Assembly (NCBI GenBank): GCA_949317995.1
Contig: OX439050.1
Coordinates: 18,244,061 to 18,308,060 of the forward strand
DNA length: 64,000 nt
Origin: Acholoe squamosa
Taxonomy: Eukaryota; Annelida; Polychaeta; Phyllodocida; Polynoidae
Direction: 5' to 3'
The position numbers were made by a program, and so were the translations under genes. The notes under the pieces are model-generated. The model had not been told where the DNA came from. It ran no database searches and saw only the letters and a list, made by a program, of their open reading frames with translations. This document shows, piece by piece, positions 45,222 through 55,890 of this stretch. Positions within the stretch are counted from its first letter, which is position 1, and every line of letters starts with the position of its first letter.

Positions 45222-45366
45222 TGTAGAGGTCGGCGGAAAATGTCCTAGAGAAGCTGGGAGTTGAACCCGGGATCCTCCAACCTGCAGGCGGAAGCTCTAC
45301 CGCTGAGCTACTTCCCCGTCTGACATTCTCTACCTTCCACCTACACCTGGATCGGTATGACACACA
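45222..45366 (-). mobile_element. tRNA-Cys-derived SINE, copy 2
   Basis: Minus-strand tRNA-like part 45317-45247: 'ggggaagtagctcagcggta', anticodon loop reading CTGCAGG (GCA, Cys) and B box 'gggttcaactccc'. Sequence identity with copy 1 (36479-36625) continues on both sides of this part, which defines the SINE boundaries. The second copy keeps a better A box than the first. Confidence 0.75.
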
Positions 45367-46049
45367 CATAGGGGCAGCTACCACCGGATGCCAACCTCTG
45401 GGGGCTGGTACATCCAGAAGGGGGCTGCTGGCCTTACAGCAGAGCTGGCCCCTACACTGTTAATATCTAACTTAATCATATTACTAATTCCCAGATGCTG
45501 TGATATGATCGGCGTATATAAAGAATCACTTGTGATGTCACTACTGTATATGAGGGGCTAGACTATGGACAGTAAAGTGCAGGTGAGAGCATTAAGAATG
45601 GATTTATAACTATGACAGATGGAAAGAAAATATATGAATATGTACTTATTTAAAATGGGACTCTTTACTGGGTATATACCGTAGTTTCTGAACATGGGCC
45701 AGTAATACAATGCTCGACAATTGGCTAATGATTGTTAATGTGGTTTATGGCAAGCGATATGTTCACCCCTGATATCTGAGTTTGCAATATCAGTTTTAAT
45801 AGTTGATATCACAGTTCATGGAATCGATATCAGAATCTAGTTTATCACAAATTATTTTTTGATGTAGAATATCAAATCCTTAATCTTGAGTAACAAAATA
45901 TCAATATCACTACCTGTAACTCTATTTCTGATAGCATGATCAAGAGTGAGAACTGAATATGGATTTCAGAATTATAATATCGAAAATAGAATCTCAACAA
46001 GTACTTAAACTTCAATATCAAGGGGTGGTCATTTGGCTTGCCCCCCTCG

Positions 46050-49000
46050 TTAGTGGATGGCGGAGTGACGTTTGACGTTCTCATAAAGATTCTCATTTGG
46101 CTCCTTTAGAGCTTGAATTCTGGGTGCCTCGGGCGGCGAGATCAGGTTTAGTGCTTCCATCAGTGAACGGCCTGTAAAATTGAAAAAATGTGGCAATATT
46201 AAAAAAAAAAAAAGAAAAAAAAGAAAAAATCAGGAGCCATTAAGCGTTATGTAGTGTTCCCTTTTCGTCATGATAGATGTAATTCACTCCTACTGTAAAA
46301 CCACACCAGGGGCGTAGGAAAAGGGGGGAGCCAGGGCCCCCCAATCATAAAGAAGGTGGGGCCTGAGTATGTTTGGGCCCCCCCAAAGATTTGCCAAGAA
46401 TTCATAATAAATTGAACAAGGAACTAACACTTTGCATCTCAAATTAGAATGGTAATAGTAATGGGATATGGAAAATGAGGGCCTGGGCCCCAGATTAGAT
46501 CTAAAATTCACTAAAAGTACTTTTCTATACAAATTTCATATGGGTATGTATAGGCGGTATTGCGCGTGAGCCGACAATTCAAGGTGGGGCCCCGACTAGG
46601 CCCCCCCCCATGAAGATTTGCTTCCTATGCCTCTGTCACACATATAAGCCATGGCTTATAGACCATTTCAGAGCCCTGGTGTGGCTAAATAATGAGACCT
46701 CCAGAAAGGGTGTGGCTTACATGCCGCATTTTACAAATATAGACTATACTAAGGAATGGCAACCATTTCTGGCCCAAGCTGCGACTTATAGCATTCTCCC
46801 AAAATTTGTGTGTGTATAAGTTTTCAACCAACCACAGCACAGCAAAGCCTTTAGCCCATAATCCCATAAATTAGTCTGTCCCTAAAGCGTCTCTATAGAA
46901 GAATGGGAGATGCCTGACGTAGTCTCCCATAAAAATTAATGAAAAAAATAAATGAATTCCTCGCGCAACATTTTCCAAGCAGGACATTCATTAGACACAA
47001 TAATAATTAAACGAGGCAAGGGCTTTTGACACCACCTTTCTGACCTCTTGTCTACTAGCCCTTAGCCGAGTTTCTTATGATTACCAAGTTTTAATTGCTA
47101 TTTTGGCCTCTAGCAGATTACATGCATCACCAAAAAATTATTCCATTACACAGCATATGCCCTATCACACCCTTCAAAGACCCCATGAGTCATATTTCTA
47201 TTTACATGAAAATCTTTTGATAAATGATGAAAAAAAACATTTCATGGGGTATGTTTTTCTTATATTTAGATTCCAAGAATTTGCATAGACCATCAAAACC
47301 TGTCATTTAGCCCTATTTCTGTTACAACTGAACCCCCAAAAATTAGTCATATAGTGAGACAAAAAGTAAGACAAAGCTATCCATGTAATAGAATTTACAT
47401 TTAAGGTGTACTTTGATGGCTGTGACATGGTAATTACTTTTGTTTTTTTTTCCTATTGAGAAATGCATGGGATTTAGGACTCTTTTTACCCTAAATAAAA
47501 GGGTAATCAAACTGTCTTTAACCCCACTTATAGACAGATTTCAGATTTTTTAGAAGAGGAGGGCATAGAGTAGGTATGGGGGCAGTGCGTGCTATGGTTA
47601 TCTAGGCAAATATCTTTTGATATAGTTGATTTTGAAGGCCTTCCAATTTGGTTTATTGATAGGTTTAATTCCAAGATTCTCTCATAGACAAAACATTAGT
47701 CTTGCATTGGAGGTGAACCTAGGTCAGTACATAGAGGAGCCTAGTAGGCTTCTCTATGGTAAGTATCAGTAGTGAGATAGCTGGGCCCTTTAAGAAGATT
47801 GGCTTCCAATCATTTCCCATAGGAAAGGAAGGAAATGTAACAAGTAATTGTAACAAGGTCACATCACCTTGGCTACACTATCTGTAATGTTAATTGTAGG
47901 GTCAACAATGACTGTCTATGGATGAATGGATGGATGGATGGGACTATGGGACTTATGTCGGGACTATATACTCAATATATGAAAGTAATTTACTTAACAT
48001 TTGTCAGCAAACGTGCAATGTATGTCTGTACTAACTCACCATTTCTCTGCAATTACCAGTAGTCCTTATATGCTAGTACTATTTGTTACTAATAAGTCAA
48101 GACTATAGAACTGGACGCGTTACTTTTTGAATTGGAGACAAATAGTTAAGATAAAGTTAAAGCAAACGCTACCTTGTTGAACTTCACAAATCTTTATTTT
48201 GGTCTATGGATCTTTATGGGACTTTACAGATCTTTATTGAATTTTACATAACTGGAATTTTATGGAACTTTTTGGAATTTTGTGGAACCTTTTGGAATTT
48301 TGTGGAACTTTATGGTATCTTGGGACCTTTTTGGGAGCTTTTGAAGACTGGGCCCTTTTCAGAACTTTTTCAGGACTTTGGGACCTTTTAGGGATTTTAA
48401 GACCTTTTTGTGACCTTGGGACCTTTCATGACTTTTGGACTTTTTTTTTTATACATTTATTTATTTTTATTTTTTTTAGAGGTGCGGATGTTTTAAATTT
48501 TCGTCCTATGAGATGGATCTTTTTTTTAAGTTGGGATCTTTTTGAGTCTTTGGGACCTTGTCCACCCCTGGAAAGGTCATGGCACTGGACGCATTCCTTT
48601 AAACGATACAGACAAACAACTAAGATAATGTTTGAGGAAACAACACCTTGTCTCATTTTGTTTGTAGTGTTTTGTATGTGGAAGATAGTCATTATGGATG
48701 CATTTGTAGGTAATATGGAATTCAAAATCATGTAGTTAGTATTATTAAAAGTAGACAATGTCATGAGCTGAAGCGTGGCTAGTTGGGTTGGCCTTGAAGA
48801 TCAGGGAAAGCTATGACTGATGTTTGATTGGTCTAGACAAAGCTATAATTACCTACTTAATACTAGTAACACACATATTAAGGCAGTTGGGTCTAAAGGC
48901 AGAGGCAGGCAGGATAGGTGGTGACACCACCAGACAATCACCAGTGGGTGTGGGAGGCAGAGGGAATGGTAGGTAGGCACACCACTAGGTGGGTTTGGGG

Positions 49001-52000
49001 GGTACTAAGGCATGCCTCAATACTCAGAGCTGTGCTGGTAGTTGTGTTGGGAGGGGGAGGAAGACAATCAAGCAGCTAAATGTGTCCTTAATGGCATAGT
49101 GGGAAAGTCATGGGCAAGTCATCTAGCCTAGGCTCTGTACCCTTGCCTCGTTTCCTTTCTGTCTCTCCAAGACATACTCTCGACTCAACTGTTTTAAAAT
49201 AAACGCTATCTTGTTATTATGTGGGTTCAGCCAGAGACCTTACACTACTAGTAACATAGTGGTATATATACGGTCTCTGGTGCAGCCCATAGTGCTAACT
49301 CAGGACCGGACTGCTTCCCGGGAGCGCCACATGCATGCTGATGTCAGTGATTTCTGGACCTGGTCTTGTACCAGACTTGTTCCTGGTGTGCCCTGAGGTT
49401 AGGATGTATGGTTCCTATCAGAATAACGAGAGATTCCGCAATCAGAACTGTGGATAACTTCATGACCAAGCACACACATAAACAAGAAACCTTGCTATAT
49501 AAAAGCTTTTAAAGTAGCAGGTGTTACTTACCTGGGGTGGGCGTGCCCAGGTCCGTCCTCACCATTAGAGCAGGGTTGCAGGGCATGGACTTGGGGCGCG
49601 GGGCCCGCTGTAGAGGTGGCCTGGACTGGTCTGCAATGGATTTAACCCATGTAGGAGACGGTATGCCTGTAAAACACGACACAACCTGCAGCTATCTCAA
49701 ACACCAATCTTAACATTGTCAGGGGATAAAACGGGGAAAAATCACTTACTGTAATCCCCCGCGTATAAGGCGCACCCGCATATAAGACGAGATTTGGTAA
49801 AAAAATATAAAATTCATAACTTTTGTTCTACTGAATGGATTTTCAAAATTCAGAAAGCTATGTGTAGCTTTAGCCCTCTGAAACCCCCTTGGCCCAGTTA
49901 TGTCGTTTTATGACTTAGGGGGCATGTAACATATCAAAAGAAAGGTCTTGGTGTCCCCTTGTGGATCTAGGGGGAACTAAATCTCTGTGTATAGACGCGC
50001 CTTATACGCGGGAGATTACTGTAAATGAATAAAGAAGATAACATTGAGTTTGGATTTTAATAATCAGGGACCATAATGTTATATGTTATGGAAATTTACT
50101 GGTACATTAAAGTGCAAGAAACAAAGCATGATTTATCCTCCGCTGGTAAAATGGAGTTATCCTTGAATAAATATATGTCGTAATAACTCTCAAAATACGG
50201 CTGCAGTCTAGCTATTATGAATACATTTGTTAGTATATATGTTTTGTTATTCTATCAATAGCATTGCAATTATGGCAAGTAGGTCGTTCAACATGCAATC
50301 AAGTTATTAGATATTCTCCCCGTGTGTAGCTGGCAAGGGTACATTTTGTTCAAATCTCTGAGAAAGGTCTCTTTTTTGGGGAAGAAAAAACATTTTTCAC
50401 TTCTAACAAAGGGTTGTCTATTTAAATTATTCACCTATTTTCTGTTGCAAAATCATTTCACACGTCATTCTTTTTACCAAATTTTCTCCCCAAAAAAGAT
50501 ATAACTAAGAATCCCTTTTCTACAAAAATCATTTTATGCATCGCCTTTTAATAATATATGCTCAACATAGGGATATTTTCTAACCAAAATCTCTCTGAGC
50601 AATTTTGAAAAAATCCCTGGTAACCATTTAACCACTTCAGTCCAACCAGATACCATGTCAAAAAGATTTTGACTGCCCCTTCCCAGGAAATGAACGGAAC
50701 ACCACTTATCATTAAAACAATACCAATAATACAATTAATGGTTTATGAAAGGAGAAACAAAATCGTGCACACCTAAGGAACATACCTTCCATGGTCGCCA
50801 GCGTGTTACCCGAGATTTCCACTGATACAGGCTCAGATATATGTAGCCGACCGACCTTCTCGCGTGCTAACTTGCTCGCAGGTCGTCTTAATTTACCTGT
50901 AACAATATATCCTAAATCATTATCAAAATCGTTAGATGTAGATAGGGCACTGATGTATCTCTTCCATTGGTCGTCATGATACATGAATTCATCCCTGGTA
51001 AGATTTATCAGGGTCAATTTTGCAATTCGTCCAGGTCTCACTTTATTAAGTTTTGAACAGAGGGTTTCAGTCATCCTATATAAACATCTCTACAATGCGG
51101 CAATTTGCTTCTAGATATTCAACATTTTCTGGGAAAGATACTCCAACCTTTGCTACTTGCATAGTCAAATTACACTTAGGCCACACCAAAAAAATAAGTT
51201 GATCTACGGATTTTCGTTTTGAAAAAATGGTGCGAGCGAGCGAAATTTTTTTCTAATTTTTTGCTGTCCAATGGATTTCCTCCTTGAAAAACTAGGCGCG
51301 AGCCAAATTTTTATATTTTTAAAATTTTGCCAAACACTTCAAAGAGAAAAACTCAGACAATATGAAGAGGGAAATCCAACTCATTTTTTTGGTGTGGCCT
51401 TAGATCTGCCCAATCTTGATAGCTCAGTACTTTTTCTCATCCGGAGACTGCATGATTCAAAGATGGAAATATGCTAGAACCACTTGCAAACTGCAGACAA
51501 GAAACGAAGTGAGTTCCTTAGATTTTCCAAGTCCACCTACCCCACCTCATAAATGGTGAGATGAGATATTATTTGATATAGACGAATTGCAAGACTGACT
51601 CAGATGTATCTAATTTAAAAAAACAAACAAAAAAACAACCAAAAAACTTATTGGTTGATAATGCATCCTATTATCTGTCTACAGACCCCAATAAAAAGCA
51701 TATTAACGCATGTAAGCCACACATTTTAGATATTATTTCTATTAGGTGATCAATGTTGAAAATGTCTTCCTTTTAGTTTTGGCAAGAAAATTGAAAATCT
51801 CACCTTTCCAGGCATTTTGTTTTCTGCGCTTCCTCCACAGCAGGAATAGCACTACTACAATTATAATGACTACTATCACAGCAAGCGTCCCCCCTACACC
51901 ACCGGCTACATTGCTGTAGTATGGATCTAAAAAAAATGACAAGTCCTTTGAGGTACAACCGGAAATAATGCTGAGACAGGGAGAGATGTGCTCCATGGAT

Positions 52001-55000
52001 CATGGAGCCTCTTGGGGAGAATAATGAGTGGAATTATCACTAGATGGGGATACCCACATATTACAGATCTGTCCATCTGCAAAACACTGTGATCATTGTA
52101 TATTGAAACATATAATCCATGTGCAATTTGCTCTTAAGACTGGTAGCATTGTCTAGAAGTTTCATAGAAGAATTAATGGATTTAAAGTAAAATAAAGGGG
52201 GGGGGGCTGAGAAAAAAGTATGTGTAATTCATTTATGTTTAATTCAATTTAATTTTTAAGAATTTGCCTTGATTTGTCAAGATGAAGTCAATTTTAGGGA
52301 GTGGGAAATTTTTAACAGCAGGAGGGGGGTTTCAGGCCCCCTTATGGGGTGGACAAAAGAAAATGATCCTTTTGAGTGAAAAAAAACTTGTGCACTCCTA
52401 AAGAATAAAAGGGGGGGGGGTTAAAAAAATTGAATTTCCATAACACCCTCCCCATTTTGTTAGAAAATGACATATTCATTTAAAGATAATAATGATTGAA
52501 AACTTACTAGTTGAGCTGCTAACGTTGACATGTACAGGTAGTGAGACAGCTGAAAACCCAATAGTGTTAGCCACCATACAGGTATATGCCCCACTGTCAC
52601 TACTTCCCACTTTCATAGTGTGAGACATGGACTTCAGCGGCCATTTGACCAGTCGGCGGCCATTTTTATACCATGTTACTGAGTAAACAGGAGGGTTGTC
52701 CGTCACCGCCCCGCGGCTACAGGTAAAAGTGACTTCATCCTCTAGGTATGGCACTGCAGGGTCCACCAAAAGTATGGGTGGGTCTCTCGAAATATCTGTA
52801 AGCAATGAAACGCCATCAGGTATTTAAATTAAGAGTTTGAGATTCAATATTGGCTTTATTGACTAATGAGAGGTACATATATGTCAGCGCCAGGTCAATG
52901 ATAGTTGGTTTGTTTTACTGTAATTGTCTTTTACAAAGGTACATAATGTATTCTTCTGTCTCTAATCTGTGCCTGGGTAGGCATTTGGGTTGTAACGATA
53001 ATACCATTTTTAACTTCTCACATTTGTCTAGGTTTCTGTATCCATTAACAATGTTGCACAGTTTAATTTGTTTCACAGGTCTTACAATCATCACTAGTCA
53101 CATTTTGTCCTCTATAGCCCCTATATATGCTATCAAGAGTACAATTCACATCCAGCCTTAAATTATACATGATACTTCTTACATGAGGACAGCATACGCG
53201 ATTTAAGTATTCTTTTTGCCCATATGGTGTGTCCATCATTTGACAGATTCTGGTCACCTGGCATTCTTCAAAGTTATTTACATTCTGTACATACTGATTA
53301 TGTCTGTGTATGAATATCTTCCAGTCGTGAGAGTGGGTAATGTTTTTTCCTCTGTTTCTACTTACCCACAACTTTCCCCCTCCGAATTGTAATTCCCCTT
53401 CAATGGAACCTTGACTATTAAAAGATCTTAAATATCCTAGATTCTCTCGACCAGTTAGTGGCATGGTTGAAAATGAGGAATTTGATCTGGTATAAAACTC
53501 CTAAACAATATCAAAATGCATCATCCTACCTTCTGGTAAGAAAAAGGGAATCAAGGAATGGAATATAGGATTTCAGACCTTTCTGGGATTACAATAGTAG
53601 AAGGAAAATATCATTAAAAAAAAGAAGTTTATGGTATTGTACTTGGAACAACCTGCGAACAGCCTACAATATGCAGGTCACTTTTTTTTAATTTCATTTT
53701 GTCATAAAAAATCCTTTTTAACAAAAAGAGAAAGCTTATTTTCCTGACCTTTTTTTCAGACACAACACTAAATTAATAAGAAAATTACCTCCCTGAAAAA
53801 TTGAATACTTTTGCTGAAAAATGGTAAAATTTGCTGAGACATAGGAATAAGAGGAAAAATATAGTACTTACATCTGACATCTATTTTCTTAATTACTGAA
53901 ACCTCATCTCCTCTGGTCGGATGTACTTCGCAGCTCACAACCTTCCCATGATCCTCCTTGGTAAGCGTCTTATTGTATACTCCCACATAGCGGAAAGACC
54001 CGTCTCTGTTATCGGTCTTTGTAACTGTTATATCTCTATCTCCCCACTTCATTTGAAATGCATCTGGTGGTAATGCAGGGTAAAGGCGGTCTATTTCGCA
54101 TTGCACTTTCACTTTTGCATTTTCGCGAAAAATCGTTGTCTCCAGTCCCCTCATTTTTAGGATGGGCTGAACTACAATTTCAAAGAAAATAACACCATGG
54201 CAGAAAAGGCAAATTCTGGGGATTAGATTATTGTGAAATGTATCGGTTCTGGCTCTAGTCACCCCGAAAATACATGATGGATTAAACATAGAAAGCAAAA
54301 ACACACTGGAAGAATTATACTAATGTACACCAATGCCAGGTGCTAACTGCAATGACTTTGGAGCTTTAGAAAAAAAATGTTAGTAGTCATTCATAATTTA
54401 ATGCTTTTTCAACAGCTAGGGCCATATTCATGGCGAGAAAACTACATATGACATCAATTGACAGATACACTTGGCATAAAAACTTTTTTTAACGTTAAAA
54501 AAGTTTAAAAATTATTATGCTCTTAAAATTAACAAACGCTTCTTTTGACGTAGAAATTATTAACACAAAAGTTTTTTTTTGACATCCTTATTTAGTTAAA
54601 AAACACTTTTTTTTAATGTAGACAAAAACGTCATTTGTGCAAACATTTTTTAAAACACGTTAAAAACGTCGTTTTACCTGATAAAGTCGCTTGGAAACAT
54701 TAAAAGTACGTTTTTGCCAAGTTGGACTGCTCTATGCTAATATATACATGCACCAGACACACAGAGGGGACATAAAGGTGGATGTAGAGACCCATTTAAG
54801 ATGGAAGCATGAAGCATAGGATAATTATCCACCCACTATAAACGCTGAGTCGTACAACATCATAGATGTTCATGAAGTTATCACTGGTGTAGGTCCTACA
54901 AGTAAAGTTGGAGTCGTCCTGTAGCCTTACACCGTTAATGGTGAGCTGGAAGCTGTCCCTGTCTATGGAGAAGTCTGTAGCGTCAGCCCGTGCACCCGCC

Positions 55001-55043
55001 CCATTCAGGGCTCCTGTACGCAGCTGGTTGTACAGCTGGGCAC
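46050..55043 (-). CDS. IgSF single-pass receptor, last seven exons
   Basis: Exons in transcript order: 55043-54837, 54171-53872, 52795-52508, 51926-51804, 50896-50786, 49666-49532, 46171-46050 (stop TAA 46052-46050). All junctions are phase 1 and fit AG/GT consensus; joined, they give 427 residues. Exon 1 here holds the end of an Ig domain (DDSNFTCRTY). Exon 2 is an Ig domain with VQCEID ... VVSCEV and DHGK. Exon 3 is an Ig domain with VTFTCS ... W.K ... SDSGAYTCMV. Exon 4 encodes the membrane segment (GGTLAVIVVIIIVVVLFLLW) followed by RKRRK, giving type I topology. Exons 5-7 form a cytoplasmic tail with a Pro-rich part and ENLYENV near the C-terminus. Signal peptide and first exons lie beyond the window. 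It resembles nectin/nephrin-type adhesion receptors; no orthology is assigned. Confidence 0.88.
46291..46820. mobile_element. TACTGTAAAACC element split by a nested insertion
   Basis: The left end 'tactgtaaaaccacac' (46291-46306) continues after the insertion as 'acatataagccatggctta' (about 46638). Its interior matches the subterminal part of 37264-38011 ('ggcttatagaccatttcaga', 'gcgacttatagcattctccc'). The right terminus is decayed. Confidence 0.7.
46307..46635. mobile_element. 329-bp element nested in the TACTGTA element
   Basis: Ends 'caggggcgtaggaaa' and 'cttcctatgcctctg' are inverted. Removing it rejoins the host MITE. Flanking 'cacac' on both sides suggests a target duplication of 5-8 bp, as for hAT elements. 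It is the short relative of 43044-43904, in reverse orientation. Confidence 0.8.
47006..47696. repeat. Dispersed repeat, right copy (inverted partner at 2440-3134)
   Basis: Reverse-complement match to 2440-3134 over about 690 bp with scattered substitutions. The remaining part of this copy continues to 48440 with the AAAGGTCC-type repeat. It lies in an intron of the IgSF gene. Confidence 0.85.
48110..48470. repeat. Degenerate GGGACCTTTTTGG tandem repeat (partner of 1-350)
   Basis: Begins with 'ctggacgcgttactttttga' and 'gcaaacgctaccttgttgaa', then units of the type 'tttatggaactttttggaat' drifting into 'gggaccttttagggatttta'. It is the mirror of 1-350. A further partial unit, 48587-48660, repeats its first 75 bp. 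Confidence 0.8.
49747..50023. mobile_element. 277-bp MITE, TACTGTAATCCCCCGCG ends
   Basis: Starts 'tactgtaatcccccgcgtat' and ends 'atacgcgggagattactgta'; both 'ataaggcgcacc' and 'gcgccttatacgcggg' subterminal phrases are present. It is well preserved and lies in an IgSF-gene intron between exons 50896-50786 and 49666-49532. Confidence 0.88.
52297..52470. mobile_element. GGGAGTGG-family element, decayed right end
   Basis: Left 'gggagtgggaaatttttaac' after TTA (52294-52296). The interior has G runs and 'ttaaaaaaattgaatttcc', and the right part 'ccattttgttagaaaatgac' matches the family without the final CACTCCC. Confidence 0.55.
52840..53464 (-). pseudogene. Possible 5'-truncated LINE C-terminus
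   Basis: The minus-strand frame 53464-53063 (133 codons) ends in LRLDVNCTLDSIYRGYRG followed by a C..C pair. After a shift near 53060, a second frame reads GYRNLDKCEKLKMVLS and ends YLCKRQL before a stop, then AATAAA at about 52857-52852. That order (helix, Cys pair, acidic helix, Tyr-Leu-x-Lys-Arg end) resembles the C-terminal tail of CR1-like reverse transcriptases. The reading is by resemblance only, and the upstream 70 residues match nothing I know. It could instead be an alternative exon of the IgSF gene. Confidence 0.35.
54360..54780. other. IgSF intron with repeated ACGTTAAAAAAG phrases
   Basis: Several short complementary phrases ('ttttttaacgttaaaaaagt', 'acacgttaaaaacgtcgttt') give local foldback potential. 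Related phrases occur at 55255-55425. No coding sequence seen. Confidence 0.45.
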
Positions 55044-55429
55044 CTGGAAGAGGAAGGGCAGATTTCAATTGGGTTCCTTGAAAAAACAAGAATAGAATCA
55101 TAACAGAGAATATTTATTACCATAAGGCCCCGGCACAAGGCACATGGCCGCAGCTAAGGGATGATCTAAGTACTGCCCTATACACATCTCCAACTTTAAT
55201 TAAGGTACCCCTAATTTTGTTGGATGTATGAAGTGCAACATGGGTTTATCCTACCTGGCAAAAAAAACACATTATTAATGTTTGCAAACATTTTATGTTT
55301 AGGTAAAAAGCGTTTGTGAAAAAAGTTTTTCTTACATTGAAAAAAAGTTTTGTTCATTAAAAAACCTTTTGAATGCGATGAAAATTCTTTTAACATTTAT
55401 TTTTGACCTTGTTAAACGTTTTATATATT

Positions 55430-55847
55430 TGTAGGGGTATGGTATTTTACACTTTAACGTTCATGCACCCGTGAGACTCAGACCTAGGTCCTTCGGGTGT
55501 GGTGGGGGAATCCGGATGGCAGGTGGCAGCACCTGCCTCTGGGTTCGTATCCACTACACCAGGGGGCCTACCACTCGTCCGCCACACGTCACGTGGCCGG
55601 TCTGAGTTTCGCGGGCTTTTCCCCTATATAAGGCTGGTCCTAGCCCTAGGTTCCTCAGTAGTGGTTTACCCACTGCTCAACCAGGTTGTTACCCGAAAGG
55701 GTAACCGAATGCACTAGCAGCATGTAGTCCTCTGAGGCTGTGATCGTATGTAACGCAAGCTATGAAATAAAAGCTCGGTTGCCTACCCGGAAACTTTTCT
55801 CTCTCTTCGTTATGATTTAATCTAACTTAACGAGACGAACCACTACA
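55430..55847 (+). repeat. 5' LTR of a Gypsy-type retrotransposon
   Basis: 418 bp bounded by the short inverted pair TGTAG...CTACA, one base before a primer-binding-like site. It contains a TATA box (55625-55632), 'ccctaggttcctcagtagtg' downstream, and AATAAA (55766-55771) before a T-rich region, as expected for U3-R-U5. The 3' LTR is not in the window, so the boundaries rest on these signals alone. Confidence 0.8.
55625..55632 (+). promoter_or_regulatory. LTR TATA box
   Basis: TATATAAG in the LTR, about 195 bp after its start and 134 bp before AATAAA. It is the best candidate for the element's RNA polymerase II promoter. Confidence 0.6.
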
Positions 55848-55848
55848 C

Positions 55849-55863
55849 TGGTGCCGTGACCAG
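55849..55863 (+). other. Primer-binding site candidate
   Basis: 'tggtgccgtgaccag' begins two bases after the LTR end with the TGG that pairs with a tRNA CCA tail. The next ten bases should match a tRNA acceptor arm; I could not assign the tRNA. Confidence 0.7.
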
Positions 55864-55890
55864 TTGGTCTTCGGGTAAGCGCAGTCAGAA

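Noticed and set aside
45247..45317. Functional tRNA gene, second locus
   Set aside because: Same SINE family with shared flanks on both sides.
48262..48735. 157-codon Phe/Trp/Leu-rich plus-strand frame
   Set aside because: It spans the degenerate GGGACCTTTTTGG repeat and T runs; no domain or splice context.
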